The notes beneath the pieces are model-generated. The model did not search any database. It was not told where the DNA came from and worked only from the letters and a program-made list of their open reading frames with translations. This document shows, piece by piece, positions 17,015-28,600 of a stretch of DNA of 64,000 nucleotides. The translations under genes were made by a program, and so were the position numbers. The number at the start of each line of letters is the position of its first letter. Position 1 is the stretch's first letter. Source of the DNA: Bradyrhizobium iriomotense (GTDB lineage Bacteria; Pseudomonadota; Alphaproteobacteria; Rhizobiales; Xanthobacteraceae); contig NZ_BSOW01000013.1 in assembly GCF_030160715.1 (NCBI RefSeq), positions 62,001-126,000 on the forward strand. The letters are read 5' to 3'.

Positions 17015-18134
17015 CTACGATCCGCCACCCGCGACGCCGGACTCCACCGGCGCCAGCTCGTCTTCCCGGCAGCGCCAGCCATCGGCGGCTTTCTGGAAGG
17101 CGAAGGTTCGCTGGATCCTGAGCCGGCGCGTCACATTGAAGCTTTCCCGGGCGTTTTGCTTGGGAGCCGTGGCCGGTTGCGCCTTGCCTGACCTGGGGTC
17201 CCAGCAGGTGCCGGTGCAGGTCGATGCGACCGGGCTGCAAGTGGTGAAGGGCGACAGCACGACCATGTCGATATCGGCGGTGACCTTCGCCTCCTGCTCC
17301 CCGACGTCGCTGCCGGTGGCGGACACGCGGCTGATGCGGACGAAGTCGCCGCAGGAATTGGCCGCATGGATCTTGGCGACGCAGAAGTCGGCGGCATCGG
17401 TATCAGGCAGCCTTGCAGCGATCTGGCGGCCGAACACCCGCTTCGGATCGCCCTTGGCACCAAGGATATCGGCCGTCTTCCGGCTCAGATATTCGGCGAG
17501 ACAGCCTTGCGCGGATGACAGCTCGGCCAGCGGCACGTTCTCCTTGCCGACGAGGTCGCATTTGCGATCGCGCTCCCTTGTCCAGCGGCCGTATTCGGCG
17601 AAGGCAAAGCGCGCTTCGGTCGGGTTCAGCTTGCCGATCAAGCCGAGGACCCGGCCGTTGAGCTCCTCCTCCGCCAGCGCCAGATTCCGGGTCGCTACAG
17701 ATCAGTGCGCCGGCCGCCGTGTTGGCCGCGAGGCAATCGAAATCGGGGTCGCGCAGGATCGCGGCGCGCTCCTCGGTCTCTCTGAGCAGGCAGGTCCTGA
17801 CGCGGTCGATGTCGCGGGTAGGGACGGCGGTCTGGCCGAAGATGCCGCAGCTCAGATTGCGCTGCCGCACCCATAGCGCGTTCTCCTCGATCGCCGGCAG
17901 ACGATCCGGCAGACGGGAGAGCCGCGCCTCGATGGCCGCGCTGAGTTTGTCGGTCGCTGTGGCAAGCTCGCCGTCGCCGCAAAACAGCTGGCCCGCGGGA
18001 TCGCTCTGCAGCTCGCAACGGTTCTTGACGAACAGCGGCAGCTTGTCGGCGATCGCTGGATCCGGATTGGCCGCCTGCGCGCGGGCAGGCGACATCAGTG
18101 ACACCGCAATGATCGCCAGCACAAACGCCCGCAT
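17015..18134 (-). pseudogene. LprI-like (DUF1311) protein with one frameshift
   Basis: The N-terminal part has a signal peptide (MRAFVLAIIAVSLMSPARAQ) and a lysozyme-inhibitor LprI/DUF1311-like region: 'LPAIEENALWVRQRNLSCGI', 'TCLLRETEERAAILRDPDFD', and a second Cys-containing unit ending 'GALICSDPE'. There the frame breaks: one extra T on the coding strand (A at about 17684 on the + strand) shifts it. The continuation 'LALAEEELNGRVLGLIGKL', then 'ARFAFAEYGRWTRERDRKCD', is intact in the next frame and runs to 17015. Removing that base gives about 372 residues. It is either a recent mutation or a sequencing error. The product would be periplasmic. An earlier ATG at 18158 is also possible. Confidence 0.75.
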
Positions 18135-18222
18135 TCCGCTTGTCCCCGAAGCCCGCATGACACGCCATGCTAGCTTCCCGCGCGGCGCGACGGAACCGTG
18201 AATGTGGAGCTGTTCGGGGGAT

Positions 18223-18273
18223 TAGAGCATGATCCGGAAAAGTGTGAAGCGGTTTTCCGAAAAGATCATGCTT
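18223..18273. repeat. Rhizobiales-type dispersed palindrome
   Basis: An imperfect palindrome of about 50 bases with outer arms GCATGATC/GATCATGC and inner arms CCGGAAAA/TTTTCCG. I recognise this pattern as one scattered in intergenic DNA of Bradyrhizobium and relatives. It lies between the LprI-like and BTLCP genes. Confidence 0.65.
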
Positions 18274-18283
18274 AAACAATAAT

Positions 18284-18320
18284 CTAAAGCGCGATTCATC
18301 CCAATCTCATCGCGCTTTAG
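18284..18320. terminator. 12-bp hairpin overlapping a stop codon
   Basis: A perfect 12-bp stem (CTAAAGCGCGAT / ATCGCGCTTTAG) with a 13-base loop. The TAA stop of the BTLCP gene at 18317-18319 lies inside the right arm. It could stop or protect the BTLCP transcript before the LprI-like gene. Confidence 0.55.
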
Positions 18321-19066
18321 CGCGCCGCGATCACCGCCGGGCGGCTGCTGTCAGGCGCCGCGACGAACGCCGGCTCGTCGACATATTTCAGCACCGCGGA
18401 CTGATAGAGCACGAACAGCGGCTGATAGATCCGCGCCGCCTCATCCTCGACCATGGCCATGCGGCGGTTGTCGAGCATCAGCCAGTGGCCGTCGAGCCTG
18501 GCGGCCGCGACCGCATGCTCCTCGCCGACTTGCGTGTCGCGCACGAAGACGATGCGCAGATCCTCCGGGGGAATGCCCGCGAGGCGAAGCGCGGCGAGCT
18601 TTGCGATCGCATAGTCCTCGCAATCGCCGGCGCCGCGCTGGAAAGTGGCGAGCGGCGAGCTCCAGACGTCGTCGGCGCCGTCGTTGGCCGCCTTGATCGC
18701 GAGATTGATGGCGCGGTTGGCTTCGCCGAGGCGGGCGCGGCCTTCGCGGCTACGCGCCTGGTCGACGATGGCAAGCAGCTTCAATGCGGCGGGCGAGACG
18801 CAGTTGTCGCGGTCGCCGTCGCACAGCGCGAGCTGCACCATCTCGTCGTCGAGCTTGTCCTTCAGATGAAACCACTTGTCGCGGACGCGACCTGCGGAGA
18901 TCGCGAAGGCGAACACGCCGAACGGCTCGGCAGATTTCCGCACGAGAACGGCGGGCCCAGGCGACAGCAGCGTGCCGGCGCGAAGGTCGGCGGCCGATCC
19001 GAGCAGGATCAATCCGCACAAGAGCAGGACTGCGCGCCAGGCGCGCGAGTGAGCAACGGTCTCCAT
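18317..19066 (-). CDS. LapG-like periplasmic cysteine protease (BTLCP family)
   Basis: A 249-residue bacterial transglutaminase-like cysteine proteinase with an N-terminal signal or anchor segment (residues 10-30). The catalytic set is complete: Cys149 in 'QRGAGDCEDYAIAKLAALRL', His184 in 'VGEEHAVAAAR' and Asp199 in 'HWLMLDNRRMAM'. Asp148 and Glu150 flank the Cys exactly as the calcium-binding pair does in LapG. LapG is the best-known member: it cuts the N-terminus of the giant adhesin LapA in the periplasm and releases it from the cell. The divergent gene here encodes a 3013-residue FecR-headed secreted protein, a fitting substrate. I chose the ATG at 19066 for GGGGAAG five bases upstream; a start at 19087 is possible. 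No LapD gene is in view. Confidence 0.85.
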   Translation of the reverse strand: METVAHSRAWRAVLLLCGLILLGSAADLRAGTLLSPGPAVLVRKSAEPFGVFAFAISAGRVRDKWFHLKDKLDDEMVQLALCDGDRDNCVSPAALKLLAIVDQARSREGRARLGEANRAINLAIKAANDGADDVWSSPLATFQRGAGDCEDYAIAKLAALRLAGIPPEDLRIVFVRDTQVGEEHAVAAARLDGHWLMLDNRRMAMVEDEAARIYQPLFVLYQSAVLKYVDEPAFVAAPDSSRPAVIAAR

Positions 19067-19677
19067 CTGACTTCCCCTGTCCAGCATCGGCGGGACACCC
19101 CTGACCCACGCGTGCCGGCTTTGTTTCTGGTGCGGGGATGGTGAGGGGAGGGCCGTTTTGTTCTGCTTAACGCGCCGGGCAGGAGGGTCCAAAACCGCCG
19201 AACAGGCTGAAACCGGTCTCGCCGGTTTGGGTAAAATTTTACGCGTCGAGCCCGGGAAGGCGGGTCTGCCGCGAAATGGAACCAATTGCGGGCTCAGCTT
19301 GAGTCAATGGCCGAATCCGCTGTGTATGACTAATGACGGGCTTATCGCGCAAGTTCTGTTGGCCGGCTCACGGTTAAAACTCCGTATTTGCCGCAGTATG
19401 CTGCGGGGCACTGCAAAGGATAGATGACATAAGTATTTGTGCATGAATTTATACGTCGAAATACTTGTGACGATGGGATAGATCGTCAATTCGGTGGAAA
19501 TATACCTGCAAATATTCCAGAAATTACCTTTGCTGCTTTGCTCCTCCGTCGCCTGCTGCCGGCTATAGTGAGGCGTCGTCTCGATTCGCGCAAGAAATAG
19601 ACGGTTTCGCTAAGGACTTGGTAATGATATGCAAGCATAGGCAGCCGATACTTCTTTAAATATTAACTCTTTTCCCG
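19067..19677. other. AT-richer divergent control region
   Basis: A 610-base spacer between the divergent BTLCP and giant-protein genes. From about 19300 to 19680 it is clearly richer in A/T than the surroundings (for example CTTTAAATATTAACTC just before the start). It must hold both promoters and perhaps regulator sites, but I could not assign a convincing sigma-70 box or operator. No ORF or RNA gene is supported in it. Confidence 0.5.
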
Positions 19678-22600
19678 GTGTTTCCCCCGTTGAATTACGC
19701 TGGCAAATTTGACGCCGCGCTTTCCTTGGACGGCCAGGGCCTTCACTCGCCCGCCTTTCACTCGCCCGCCAATGGCCATGTCGATTCGTTTTCCGTCTCG
19801 GGTCATGGGAACCTGCCGCAGGGCGCGTTCGTGGTTCCCGATCCCAATCTCCTGTTCCATGGCGACTTCAAGCGCGCAGGCGTCGATCTCGTGCTGTCGA
19901 ATGACGGACACGACTTCGTCATTCACGATTACTTCAAGGGCGAGAAGCGCGCCGCGATCGCCTCGCCCGACGGAGCCCATCTCACCGGCGACATCGTCAA
20001 CGCGCTGGCCGGCAACGTCCAGTATGCGCAGGCGGCGTCCGGCGCCGCCGCCGCGCAGGTCATCGGCCATATCACCAAGCTGACCGGCAGCGCGACCGCG
20101 GTCCGCAACGGCGTCTCGATCATCCTGAACAACGGCGACAACGTCGAGAAGGGCGACGTGCTCTCGACCGGGGCGGACTCGACCCTCGGCGTCACCTTCA
20201 TCGACGGCACCGTCTTCGGCCTCTCCTCCAACGCGCGGATGGTGCTGAACGAGATGGTCTACGACCCCAACGGGTCGAGCAACTCCTCGCTGCTGAGCCT
20301 GGTCGCGGGCACCATCACCTTCGTCGCTGGCGAGACGGCCAAGCACGGCGACATGAAGATCGACACGCCGGTCGCCACCATGGGCATCCGCGGCACCGCC
20401 GTGCTGACGGAAATCAGCTTCTCGATTCCGTCGGGCGGCGGCGATCCGCAGCCGCAGGCGAATTTCCAGGTGCTGGTCGAGCCGGATGGCACCACCGGCT
20501 CCTACATCCTGTTCGACAAGGTCACGCTGCTGCCGATCGCCACCGTCAACCAGGCGGGGCAGATGATCCAGATCAGCGGTGGCAACGTCTCGGTCACCAA
20601 CGCGCTGCTGTCGCCGGACGTGCAGAAGCTGATCACGGACGTGTTCTCGCTGAAGTTCACGGACAACAACACCAACACCAAGCTGACGAACAACTCGACC
20701 GATTCGATCACGCAGGACGGCAACCTGCTGCTGATCAAGACGGCGAGCGGCGCGACCGCGCAGGCGACTTTCGTCAACACGGTCAATACCGGCAACGGGC
20801 AGCCAACGAACACTCCCGACAAGCCGACGACCTACAGCCGCATTCCCGGCGCGCCCGACGCACGCAGCCTCGACCTCAACGGCAACGTGAAGACGGCGTT
20901 CACGCTGACCGAGCTGGACAACAAGACGGGTGATACCGCCGATCTCGATGTGATCAGCGCCAAGATCACGTTCTTCGACTTCAATCTCGGTGACAGGCCG
21001 ACGGTGAAGGTGAACTTCGCGTCCTTCGCCTACCACAACGCCCAGCACGACGACGTCACCGCGGGATTGTCGGACCTGCAAAAGGCCGACATCTTGGCGA
21101 CCGAGGCCAAGATCGCCGTCGTTGCCGCCTCCGACAACAACAATGCGGGCTCGGCGACCTGGACCTACAGCGTTCCGGACAACGCCTTCGATTTCCTGGC
21201 CGCCGGCGAAACGCTGACGCTGACCTATCGGGTCCGCGTCGACAACAATTTTGCCGACCTCAACGAAACCGCCTTCATCGACATCACCATCACGGTCACC
21301 GGCACCAACGACACGCCGGTGATCACCTCGAGCGTTCCGACCATCACCTTCGAGGGCGGCACCAGCGTGCCCGGCGGTCCGCTCACCTCAGAGGTGCCGA
21401 CCTCGGGAACGCTGACCTTCACCGACGTCGACCTGACCGACACCCACAAGGTGTCGGTGAAGCTGACCGGCGCGACCCTGCCGGACGGCAGCACCGTGCC
21501 CCCGGGACCGCTGGCGGCCTTCGAAAAGGCGATGTCGGTTGCGATCGATACCGACAGCACCGGGACGGGCGACGGCATCATCGACTGGTCGCTCGCCGAT
21601 CTGCCCGTCTACCTCGCCGACTTCATTCCGAAGGGCGAGGTCCTGACGCTGACCTACACCGTGACGATCACGGATTCGCAAGGTGCGACCACGACCCAAA
21701 CCATCACCGTCACCATCAAGGGGACTGACAGCCCCGCGGTGGTGTGGGTCGCGACGGCCGAGGCCGGCTCTCCGCCCGGCGGCTTCTGGAAGGACGCCGC
21801 GAACTGGGAAACCGGCACCGTGCCGACGATCTCTGACGACGTCATCGTCATCACCGATCAGCTGCACGGGCTGATGCCGTCTTATCCGGTCACGATCGAC
21901 GAGGCGGCGTTCGCCAAATCGCTGACCATGAACGATTTCGGCGGTCCGCCGCCCGAGGTCATCAACCAGAGCACGCTGACGATCGCCGGAGCGCTCAATC
22001 TCAGCGCCGACTCGATCCTGACCAATTCCGTGGGCGCCACGATTTCCGTCGGCGGCAAGGCGGAAATCCTGGACATCAGCGTGCTGACCAATTCCGGCAC
22101 ACTGACGCTCGCGGGCGGCGGCGACTTCGCCGTCGGTGCCTCGATCACCAATGCCGGCACGATCGAGCTCACCGGCGGCACGCTCAATATGCTGGCCGAG
22201 CTCCACAATGCCGGCGGCACGCTCACGGTCGATGCCGGTGCGACGCTGGACGTCGACGGTGGGACCATCGACAGCGGCAAGCTGACCATCGGCGGCACGT
22301 TGGTGCTGGAGGGCACGAGCCTCCTGACCCATGGCGAGCTGGACAATTCCGGTGCCGTCACCGTCACGGGGGCCGTCGCTTTCGACAAGGAGACCGTCGA
22401 CAACCACCAGACCATCGAAATCCAGGCCGATGCGACGCTGACGCTGGACCAGGGGACCACGGTCGACAATTCGTCCGGCACCATCACCGTCGACGACCAT
22501 GGCGTGCTGGTCCTCGATCAGGCCGAGATCACCGGCGGAACCATCAACAATTTCAGCAGCACGGTCGGCGGCACCATCGACGTCACCGGCGACAGCAGCA

Positions 22601-25600
22601 TCGACGGCGGCGCTACGCTCAACAAGGGTACTGTCACGGTCGAGAGCGATGTCACGCTGACGCTCGACGATGTGACGGTGTCGGGTACGGCGATTACCGA
22701 CAACGGCATCCTGAAGGTCGGTAGCGGCAAGACGCTGACGCTGAACGGTGCGAGCATTGCCGGCGGCAAGCTCAACGTATCAGGTACGCTCTCGTCCAGC
22801 GGCGCCAGCACGATCACCAACAGCTTCATCACCAACAACAATGTGATCGAGGCGATCGGCGGCGTGCTCGTTCTCGTCGCGACGACTTCGGCCACCATCA
22901 CCAATGCCGGCACGTTGCAGGCCAACGGCGGCGAGCTCGACGTCAATGGCGAGGCGGTCACCAACACCGGAACGCTGGCGGCGATCAACGACGGCACGCT
23001 GAAGCTGATCTCGACGACGGTCACCAACACCGGCGCCACGGTCTCGGTGGACGCGGGCTCGACGCTCGATCTCGTCGGTGCGACCATCGACGGCGGCACG
23101 CTGACGCTGTCCGGCACGCTGGTCTCGACCGGCATCAGCGCCATCGACAGCGCCGACATCACCAACACCGGCACGATCGACGTCACCGGCGGGACGCTGA
23201 CGATCGATCCTGTGGTGCAGCACACCATCACCAATCAAGGCCTCATCGAGGCGAATGGTGGCGAGCTCGACATCACCGGCGATCTGATCATCAATACCGG
23301 CACGCTCGAGGCGATCAACGGCGGCGTCCTGAAGCTCGACACCGTCAAGGTCACCAATACAGGCGGCACGGTGACGGTCGACGGCACCTCGAAGCTCTAT
23401 CTGTCCGGCGTCGAGATCGACGGCGGCCATCTCGGCAATGCCGGTCATCTCTACAGCGTTAAGGGCAGCAACACCGTCACCGCAGGGGTCACCAACACCG
23501 GCACCATCGAGGTGCAGGACGGCGCGCTCGACCTCGCCGGCGGCCTCAGCGGCGCCGGCGCGCTGATCATCGACAATGGCGCGACGCTCGAGCTTGCTGG
23601 TGCCACCGCGCAAACCGTCACCTTTGCCGGCGGCACCGATACGCTGCAGCTCGACAATGTCGCGGGCCAGAGCTTTACCGGCACCATCGCCGGCCAGTCC
23701 TCGGCCGGCGGCACCTTCACCGTCACGGGCGCGGGCAACATCACGACGGCAAGCGGCGATGCGCTCGACTTCACAGCGAGCGGCGGCACGATCGCCGCGC
23801 CGGCCGACATCCTGCTCACGCCGACAGGTAGCCTGACGGGCGCGGCCAACGGCATCTTCGTCACCGAGAACGGCGTCGGCGACATCTCGCTGACGGCGAC
23901 CAAGGACATCACGGGCTTGAACGGCAACGGCATCTGGCTGCGCGATAGCGCGACCGGGTCCGGCGACATCACCGTGACCAATCTCACCGGCAAGGCGAAG
24001 GGCACAGGCGCGGGCTCCGAGGGCGTGCTGGTCGAGAACCTCAACGCCGCAAACGACGGCGATATCACGATCAAGCAGCTCGGCGGCGCCGAGGGCGGCG
24101 CCTACGGCATCGACGCCACGACCCATGGCGATGGCGACATCGGCATCGAGGCCGGCAGTGCCGTCACCGGAAGCTCGGTCTACGGCATTCGCGCGCGCAG
24201 CTATGGTGCAGGCAGTGAGACCGTCACCACCGATGCGGACAGCGTCATCACTTCGGGCAGCTCCGGCATCGTCGCGGTCAACCGGGCGACCTCGCTGGAT
24301 GCGTCCGCGGACAGCACGATCACCGTCAATGCCTACGGCACCATCAACTCCGGCAGCAGCCTGAACCAGAGCGGCAATACGCCGGCCGGTATCCAGGCCG
24401 GCTACACCGGAGACACCACGAGCAGCGTGGCCAACACGGACGTCAACGGCTCGGTCACGATCAACAACTACGCCAACATCACCTCCGGCGGCCATGCCAT
24501 CCACGCCTACAACTACGGCAATGGTGACGTCACGGTGAGCGATGGCGCCGGCACCACGGTCACGGGCGCTGTGCAGGGCATCCGGGCGCAGGCCTTGAGC
24601 GGCGGCACCGGCGATGTCGAGGTCACCGTCGGCGCCAATGCGCATGTCACGGGAACGTCGGGCTACGCCATCCTCGCCTACAGCATCGACGCCGGCGACA
24701 TCGACGTGTCGCTGTCCTCCGGCGACGTCCTGACGTCGGGCAGCTCCGGTATCGTGGCAGTCAACTATGCGCACGCCGTTGCGAGCGCCGTGGGCAGCAC
24801 GATTACTGTCGAGGCGCACGGCACGATCCACTCTGGCAAGACGCTGAACAACGACGACACCACGCCGGGCGCGATCATTGCCGGCTACAAGCCCGACGGC
24901 GATTCCACCTTCTCTAGCCTGGTCAACGGCGACGTCACGGTCGAGAGTGACGCCACGATCACGGCGGATGCGGGCTTCGGCATCGAGGCTTTCACCTGGG
25001 GTATCGGCGACGTCACGGTGACGACCGGCGAGACGTCGTCGATCACGGCTGCCGGCACCGCGATCGGCGCGTTCGACCATGGCGGCGGCGACGTCAGCGT
25101 CACCAATGAGGGCTCCGCCACCGGTGCGGTCGGCCTGTCCGCGCTGGCCGCGGGCGCCGGTGACATCACCATCGTCAATGACGGCGACCTCACGGGCACG
25201 AGCACGGTCGGCATCGTCACAAACAGCGTGGGCGGGACGGGCTCGACGCACATCACCAACACCGGCTCGGTCGTGGGCGCAACCGGTCATGCCGCGATCT
25301 TCGTCCAGCAGAACGCCACCGGCACCGCGCTGATCGACAATTCCGGCACCATCGGGCCCGATGATGCGGGTGCCGTGACCTCCACGACCTATGCCATCGT
25401 GGAGACCGGCGGCCACGTCACGATCGACAACACCGGCGACATCGACGGCAATATCTCGGTCGCCAGCGCGACCTTCAACAACGAGGCCGGTGGCACCTGG
25501 ACGGTGTCCGGATCGAGCTTCTTCGGCACCCTGTCCACGTTCAGCAATGCCGGCGAGATCGATCTGCACGACGGCGCGTCGATCTCCGGCGCTGATGGTG

Positions 25601-28600
25601 CGGCCTTCGCAATCACCAACTCCAGCGCGATCGAGAGCTGGGGCACGACCTCCATCAGCGGTGCCATCACCAACACCGGCAGCATCGAAATCGACAGCGG
25701 CACCATGACGCTGTTCGGCTCGCTGTCCGGCGCCGGCTCCGTCACCATCGACGCCAATGCGACGCTCGACGTCAAGGGCACGGTCGCGCAGACCATCACC
25801 TTCTCGGGCGGCGGCGCCGAGCTTCAGATCGATACCGGGAGTTTCGGCGGTTCAGTCGCGGGCTTCGCGGCGACCGACAAACTGGACCTGTCGACGATCA
25901 CCTTCGACGGCGGCACCACCGCGACCTACGACGCGGAGACCGGCAACCTCGTCGTCAGCGATGCCTATGGTCACAGCATCACGGTGAAGCTGGTCGGCGA
26001 CTACAGCAACGCGCATTTCGCCGGCAGCGACGACGGGACCGGCCACACGCTGATCACGCTGAACGCTGCTAATGACGCGCCGAGCTTCAAGGCCGCCGAG
26101 ACCTCGCAGAGCACAAGCTTCAGCGAGCTTGCCGACACGACCGGCGCGCCGAGCACGACCACCGATCCCGCGCCGGCGGCGATCGGCACGATCCATTTCA
26201 CCGACGTCGACTTGACTGACCGTCCGCAGGCCACGATCACGGATCAGACCGTGACATGGCTCGACACCGATCAGACCACGCACCTGACGCTGACGGCGGA
26301 CGAGACGACCGCGCTCGAACAGGCGCTGACGCTGCAGCAGGCCGGCAACCACAACAACGGCGCGATCGGCTGGACCTATTCCATCCCCGACGGCACGCTG
26401 GATTTCCTCGGCCAGGGCCAGACCGTGACCGTGGTGTCGACCGTCACGCTGAACGACCAGCATGGCGGCACCGACACGGCCCAGGTGACCGTCACGATAT
26501 CAGGCAAGAACGACGCGCCGACGCTGGATGCGGCGACGCTGGCATCGGTCGGCGGCGGCGACACGGATCCGGGCGGGGCGACCGTGAGCGATCTCTTCGC
26601 CGGAAAATTCCACGACGTCGACCATGGTGCGAGCCTCAAGGCCATCGCGATCACGGCGGACAACGCCACGGAAAGCCAGGGGACCTGGCAGTACGAGGTT
26701 GCGGGCACCGACCAGTGGGTGGACATCGCCGGCGTCAGCGACAGCAACGCGCTGGTGCTGAGCCCGGACACGCTGATCCGCTTCGTGCCGGCCGACGGCT
26801 ATAGCGGCACGCCGGGCACGCTCGACGTCCACGCCCTCGACGACACCTATGTCGGCGACATCACCGGCGCGAGCCCGGTCTCGATCGACATCACCGCTGC
26901 CGGCATCGGTCACGGTGGCTCCTCGCCGGCGTCGGACCTCGCCGCCTCCATCGGCACCGAGGTGACGGTGCCGTCGAGCTCGAACGTCGATGTCTGGACG
27001 GGCAACGTCGACCAGAGCTGGAACAATGACGGCAACTGGTCGCTGGGTCACGTGCCCACCGCGGCCGAGACCGCATCGGTCGATACCGACAGCACCGTCT
27101 ATCTGACGCTCGACCACAATGGCACCGCGATCGGCGGGCTGTCGCTCTCCGCCGTGACCGAGCTCGACATCACCGGCGCCGGCTACAACCCCGAATACGA
27201 AAGCGTCGACAGCTATCTGTTGGTGAACGGCGCCCTCGTCAATCACGGCTATATCGACGTCGCCGACGCCTATCTCACCGCCTCACAGCACGTCGTCAAC
27301 ACCGGCACCATCGACGCCGACGGGCACTATGCGACCGTGAACTTCGGCAACCTGCCCGGCAGCGTCATCGACAACGCCGGCGGCACGCTGGAGGCCGACG
27401 ATGGCGGGCATATCAGCTTCTTCTACAACACGATCAACGGCGGCGCGATCGACCTCGTCGGAGAGGATTCGGTTGCCCTGCTGCGCGCCTCGATCGTCAA
27501 CGGCACGACGCTGACCGCCGACGCAAGCTCCTATTTCGAGGTGCTGGGCACCACGACTTTCAACGGCTCCGCCAGCGCCATGTCGGTCGACGGCGACATC
27601 CATATCGACGTCAGCGGCAAGCTCGTCCTCGAGGGCACCATCAACGACACCGGCTCGGTCGCCAACCACGGCGTTCTCGTCGCCGACACCGGCGCGACGA
27701 CGATCCTCGGCGATCTCACCGGCTCCGGCATCGTTCAGATCATGAGCGCGAGCCTCGAGCTCGGCGGCTCCTCCGATTCAGCGATCGAGTTCGTCGGCAC
27801 CAGTGTCGGCACGCTGCATCTGGACTCGACGTCGCACTTCACGGGCACGGTGACCGGCTTCAGCTATGGCGACAATATCGATCTTGCCGGCATCGACCCC
27901 AAGAACGTCTCGCTGGTCTCGACCGACAGCGGGCTCCAGGTCCATTACGGCAGCGGTGACGGCGACTACTTCACCATCACCGGCGAATACGATGAAGCGG
28001 GCTTCAGCCAGACCAGCGACGGCAGCGGCGGCACGGAGCTCGTCTGGAGCCACCAGTCGCCGGTGATCGACACCACGCATTTCACCCATGTGCACGACGA
28101 GGCGACGAATACCGACACGGTCATGGGCCTGTCGGTCTCGGGGTCGTCGACCGAAACCTACACGGTGACCGCGGAGACCGAGGGCGCGAAGGAAGGCTCC
28201 GGCGTGACGCCGTCCTCCCTCGACGGCGTTTCGCTCGACCAGGTCAACACGGCTCTCCACAGCGTGACCTACGATCCGGGCGCCACCCCGCCCGATACCG
28301 ACATGATCACCTTCAAGGTGACCGACAGCCTCGGCGCCAGCGACACCGTCAACTTCATCTTCGACGAAGGCGGTTCGGACCCGGTCACGCTGACCGGCAC
28401 CAGCGGCAAGGACGTCATCTTCGCCACCGACCACAGCGACACGTTGATCAGCGGCGGCGGGCAGGACCAGTTCGTGTTCGGCCCGGCATCAACGACGGAC
28501 GCCGTCCAGCACACCGTCTATGGCTTCGATACGACCCAGGACAAGATCGACCTGCGGCAGTTCGATACCATCAATTCGGTCGCCGACCTCACCATCACCC

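Noticed and set aside
22780..25569. A long open frame on the reverse strand opposite the giant gene (about 929 codons)
   Set aside because: The giant gene's repetitive GC-rich codon pattern removes stops on the opposite strand. The antisense product has low-complexity Asp/Arg/Ala content and no family motif.
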